A program made the position numbers and the translations under genes. Shown here piece by piece: positions 63,075 through 64,000 of a stretch of 64,000 nt of DNA; the first letter of the stretch is position 1, and every line of letters begins with the position of its first letter. Under the pieces are notes generated by a model. It worked only from the letters and a program-made list of their open reading frames with translations. It did not search any database and had not been told where the DNA came from. The DNA is from 20CM-2-65-7 sp963830455 (GTDB lineage: Bacteria > Gemmatimonadota > Gemmatimonadetes > Gemmatimonadales > GWC2-71-9). The stretch covers positions 434,001-498,000 of the forward strand of contig CAWHMT010000002.1 in the NCBI GenBank assembly GCA_963830455.1, written 5' to 3'.

Positions 63075-64000
63075 TTATCGCAGCACGAAAACGATCGTGG
63101 GATCGACGGGATACCGGCCGAAGCGCGCGCCGTAAATCGCCAAACCTCCCGGAAGCGTGTCATCGACCTCCAGGCGCACGATGATCTCACCGGCCCGCGC
63201 CGCAGCGCTGAGCGCCTCGGCCGGCACGGCGATGCGCAGCAACTCGCCGTAAGAGCCGGCCTCGTAGAGATGGCCGTCGTGCGGCTGGGCCAGCCAGCTC
63301 AAGATGCCGCGAGAATCTGCGGGATCATCGCCGAGCTCGCGGCGTCCGGCGACGACGCCATTCACGCGCACGGTCACGGCGCTCGGGAACGGGTGCTCCC
63401 CTGTCATTGGGTAGCTGTTGGGATTGCGGCTCGGATCGTGAAAGCCGCCGCCGCGCATGTAATCGCCATTGTCGGAAACCGTGGAGTCGCGATCCTTGCC
63501 GTTGAGTCGCTTCGCCGAGGCCTCGACGATGAACGTCGCGCTCTCGACGGCCCGCGCATCGAGTCCTGCCGGCCACGGAAGGCGGTACTCGAAGTAGCCG
63601 CTGCCAGCCCCGTTCAATTTCCGGTCGTGGAGCACGGTCCACTGCTTGAGCGTCCAATGCGCCGCGCGTACCTGCGTCGCCGGAACCTGCACGACGCGAG
63701 CCCGGCGCCCATCGACCAGACGCACCGTGTCTGGTGTCGTGCCCTCGACGGCGAAAGTCGTAAAGTTGTGGTGCAACGTCGTTCCCTTCGCGTCTTCCAG
63801 TGTCACTGCCAGCACGACGACCGCCGGCTCATTCGGCAGCGTTATGGAGAGCGGCGCGAGCGCCTGCGACATCCAGGGCCGATAGGCGATGCGCGACGCC
63901 GAGGAGCCGTAGAGCTTCTCTTCACCCAGCGAATTCCAGCCGTGCAGCTCGCTGCGCAGTGTTAGGCTGTCGCCGTACGAAGTGCTGCCGGTCAGGAACG
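63075..64000 (-). CDS. Glycoside hydrolase family 2-like protein (C-terminal part)
   Basis: The last 308 codons of a larger gene open to the right edge. The visible part is beta-sandwich-like, with RSELHGWNSLGEEKLYG near the edge, TLEDAKGTTLHHNFTTFAV, a carbohydrate-binding-like stretch with FEYRLPWPAGLDAR, and LEVDDTLPGGLAIYGARFGRYPVDP at the C-terminus. Such tails occur in GH2 beta-galactosidase-like enzymes; the TIM-barrel with the catalytic residues lies outside the window. galM follows, which supports a galactoside-type substrate. The family is a moderate-confidence call. Confidence 0.6.
   Translation of the reverse strand, partial: FLTGSTSYGDSLTLRSELHGWNSLGEEKLYGSSASRIAYRPWMSQALAPLSITLPNEPAVVVLAVTLEDAKGTTLHHNFTTFAVEGTTPDTVRLVDGRRARVVQVPATQVRAAHWTLKQWTVLHDRKLNGAGSGYFEYRLPWPAGLDARAVESATFIVEASAKRLNGKDRDSTVSDNGDYMRGGGFHDPSRNPNSYPMTGEHPFPSAVTVRVNGVVAGRRELGDDPADSRGILSWLAQPHDGHLYEAGSYGELLRIAVPAEALSAAARAGEIIVRLEVDDTLPGGLAIYGARFGRYPVDPTIVFVLR

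Overview
This is a 64 kb stretch of GC-rich bacterial chromosome, densely coded and mostly housekeeping. No rRNA, phylum-marker gene, transposase or integrase is visible, so the lineage is an inference. Many lipoproteins and TonB/TolC-type outer-membrane proteins show a diderm. The gene set (ATP-type PEPCK, fused malic enzyme, paired SurA-like foldases, secreted M28 and matrixin-type peptidases, N-terminally short Rho) would suit Gemmatimonadota or a neighbouring phylum. No intergenic stretch longer than about 300 bases was found; the longest, 61727-61934, holds a repeat, a terminator and a gene remnant.

Layout. 1-3994: the start of uvrA (minus), a YbhN-like membrane protein, a triple-FHA protein and a PP2C phosphatase. 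3963-9009 (minus): malic enzyme, PEPCK and an HD phosphohydrolase, overlapping or nearly so. 9089-18177: a probable divalent-metal (zinc-like) acquisition region. It has two arms pointing at each other, each headed by a small exported Cys/His protein, and contains a TonB receptor, two HExxH metallopeptidase lipoproteins, a porin, a metal-binding protein and an ABC-3 permease, but no ABC ATPase. 18186-21189: nfo, pcm and a diguanylate cyclase. 21186-34716 (minus): fourteen genes with no untranslated base between neighbours, from lepA through sugar kinases, a STAS/ATPase pair and a Cys/Met PLP enzyme to ftsE-ftsX-envC and an ABC exporter. 34808-35878: rho. 35910-43171 (minus): a two-component system with a tripartite RND pump. 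43231-47302: a beta-propeller protein, an M28 peptidase and a repetitive DUF4384-like protein. 47425-57044 (plus): DUF58, BatA-like protein, mfd, two parvulin foldases and pdxA. 57041-61726: a CorC/CNNM protein, a CDF transporter, typA, a very acidic small protein and tRNA-Ile. 61808-64000 (minus): a Tat-signal gene remnant, galM and the end of a glycoside hydrolase.

Two patterns recur. Translational coupling is extreme: at least sixteen junctions have the form NTGA, using GTG, ATG, TTG and apparently CTG starts. Short tandem repeats of 7-10 bp units, often arranged as inverted pairs that would form long hairpins, lie both between genes and inside uvrA, pfkB, the heptosyltransferase gene, mfd and envC. 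The candidates I rate highest for a second look are this repeat family, the metal-acquisition region, the envC leader hairpin with its lost downstream start codon, and the gapless lepA-ftsEX gene train.
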